Assembly (NCBI GenBank): GCA_021160885.1
Contig: JAGHBR010000198.1
Span: 1 to 6,404, forward strand
Direction: 5' to 3'
Length of the DNA: 6,404 nucleotides
From: Caldisericaceae bacterium
Lineage (GTDB): Bacteria; Calditrichota; Calditrichia; Calditrichales; Calditrichaceae
Positions 5,944-6,404 of this stretch are shown piece after piece. Both the position numbers and the translations under genes were made by a program. Positions within the stretch are counted from its first letter, which is position 1; the number at the start of each line of letters is the position of its first letter. The notes under the pieces were generated by a model that ran no database searches, was not told the DNA's origin, and was given only the letters and a program-made list of their open reading frames with translations.

Positions 5944-6404
5944 ATGAAAAATCGTTTTCAGAAAGGCTGGCGCTTCATGTTTTTGTACAAAAAGATTTTG
6001 CTATTTTTCATTTTGTTGGTATTGCCCCTACAAATCCTGGCTCAAATTTCGGATTACGACATTTTAATCAAAGAAGCCCGCGACCTGATTGAAAATTATT
6101 ACTGGAAAGATGCAGAAACCGTACTGCGCAAAGCGATTAAAATTGACGCCAGGCGTACCGAGGCTTACCTGGAACTTGGAAAATTGTTGCTTTTACAACG
6201 TAAATGGCACGATGCAAAGCCCTACCTGAACATGGTAATCAAAGCCGATGAGAACAACATTGAAGCCCATTATCAAATGGCCATTGCCGACCGGCAGGAT
6301 GCTATTGGACGCGATCAGATATGGAAGCGCATTATGTGGCGCAATTCCAAAAAGCATTTCTTAAAAGTTATTGAATTAGATTCAACGTACAAAGAAGTGT
6401 TTAA
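5944..6404 (+). CDS. Exported TPR protein, N-terminal part (cut by window end)
   Basis: The 153 visible residues are open to the window edge. The signal peptide has a hydrophobic core at 18-32 (ILLFFILL...) with likely cleavage after ILA (A33), so the protein is exported. Three TPR-like units follow: about 39-71 (ENYYWKDAETVLRKAIKID), 72-105 (TEAYLELGKLLLLQRKW...) and 106-149, the last with an insertion of about 10 residues (GRDQIWKRIM) before KHFLKVIELDSTY. TPRs mediate protein-protein contacts; no enzymatic domain is seen yet. Some FCB-phyla GWxTD proteins have similar TPR leaders, but the decisive part lies outside the window. I give ATG 5944, the first in-frame ATG after the TGA at 5914-5916. 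ATG 5977 is a serious alternative: GAAAGG lies 10 nt before it, it gives a more usual signal peptide start (MFLYKK), and it would have a normal leader from the promoter above. Confidence 0.85.
   Translation, partial: MKNRFQKGWRFMFLYKKILLFFILLVLPLQILAQISDYDILIKEARDLIENYYWKDAETVLRKAIKIDARRTEAYLELGKLLLLQRKWHDAKPYLNMVIKADENNIEAHYQMAIADRQDAIGRDQIWKRIMWRNSKKHFLKVIELDSTYKEVF

Overview
The window reads as a compact bacterial chromosome segment of moderate GC with AT-rich intergenic DNA. Most likely it comes from the FCB superphylum (Calditrichota, Ignavibacteriota or Bacteroidota). This rests on family content: DUF5683-type PGWGQ proteins, an outer-membrane-style TPR protein with a Sec signal, and a lipoprotein carrying an NPKACFGSCPTFY motif that I recall from such genomes. 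No database search backs this. No tRNA, rRNA, CRISPR array, transposase or phage gene is visible.

Layout. (1) Positions 123-2226, plus strand: two overlapping genes for envelope proteins with lipobox-like signal peptides. Their function is unknown. (2) Positions 2227-2277: a 51-bp convergent gap with a short inverted repeat. (3) Positions 2278-5686, minus strand: a tight five-gene operon. In transcription order it encodes RidA, a YegS/DAGK-type lipid kinase, a duplicated DUF5683-type membrane protein, a small YfiM/DUF2279-like exported protein, and a PHP-domain phosphoesterase. Junctions are +3, -1, -20 and -14 nt, and a good sigma70-like promoter lies just upstream of ridA (TTGACT-N17-TATTTT). 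(4) Positions 5687-5943: an AT-rich divergent intergenic region with two candidate promoters and two inverted repeats. (5) Position 5944 to the end, plus strand: the N-terminal part of an exported TPR protein, cut by the window edge.

How the genes may work together. Downstream of RidA, a widely conserved metabolite-repair enzyme, the operon encodes a lipid kinase, two exported or membrane proteins of unknown function and a metal-dependent phosphoesterase. That mix hints at envelope or phospholipid metabolism, but co-transcription is the only link seen. The plus-strand lipoprotein pair is the part most likely to be an undescribed functional unit.

Start codons matter here. The lipid kinase must start at TTG because an in-frame stop sits directly before it. 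The PHP protein is best started at TTG 3333, behind a GGGAGG ribosome site, not at the upstream ATG. I found no defence system, mobile element or other dramatic novelty.
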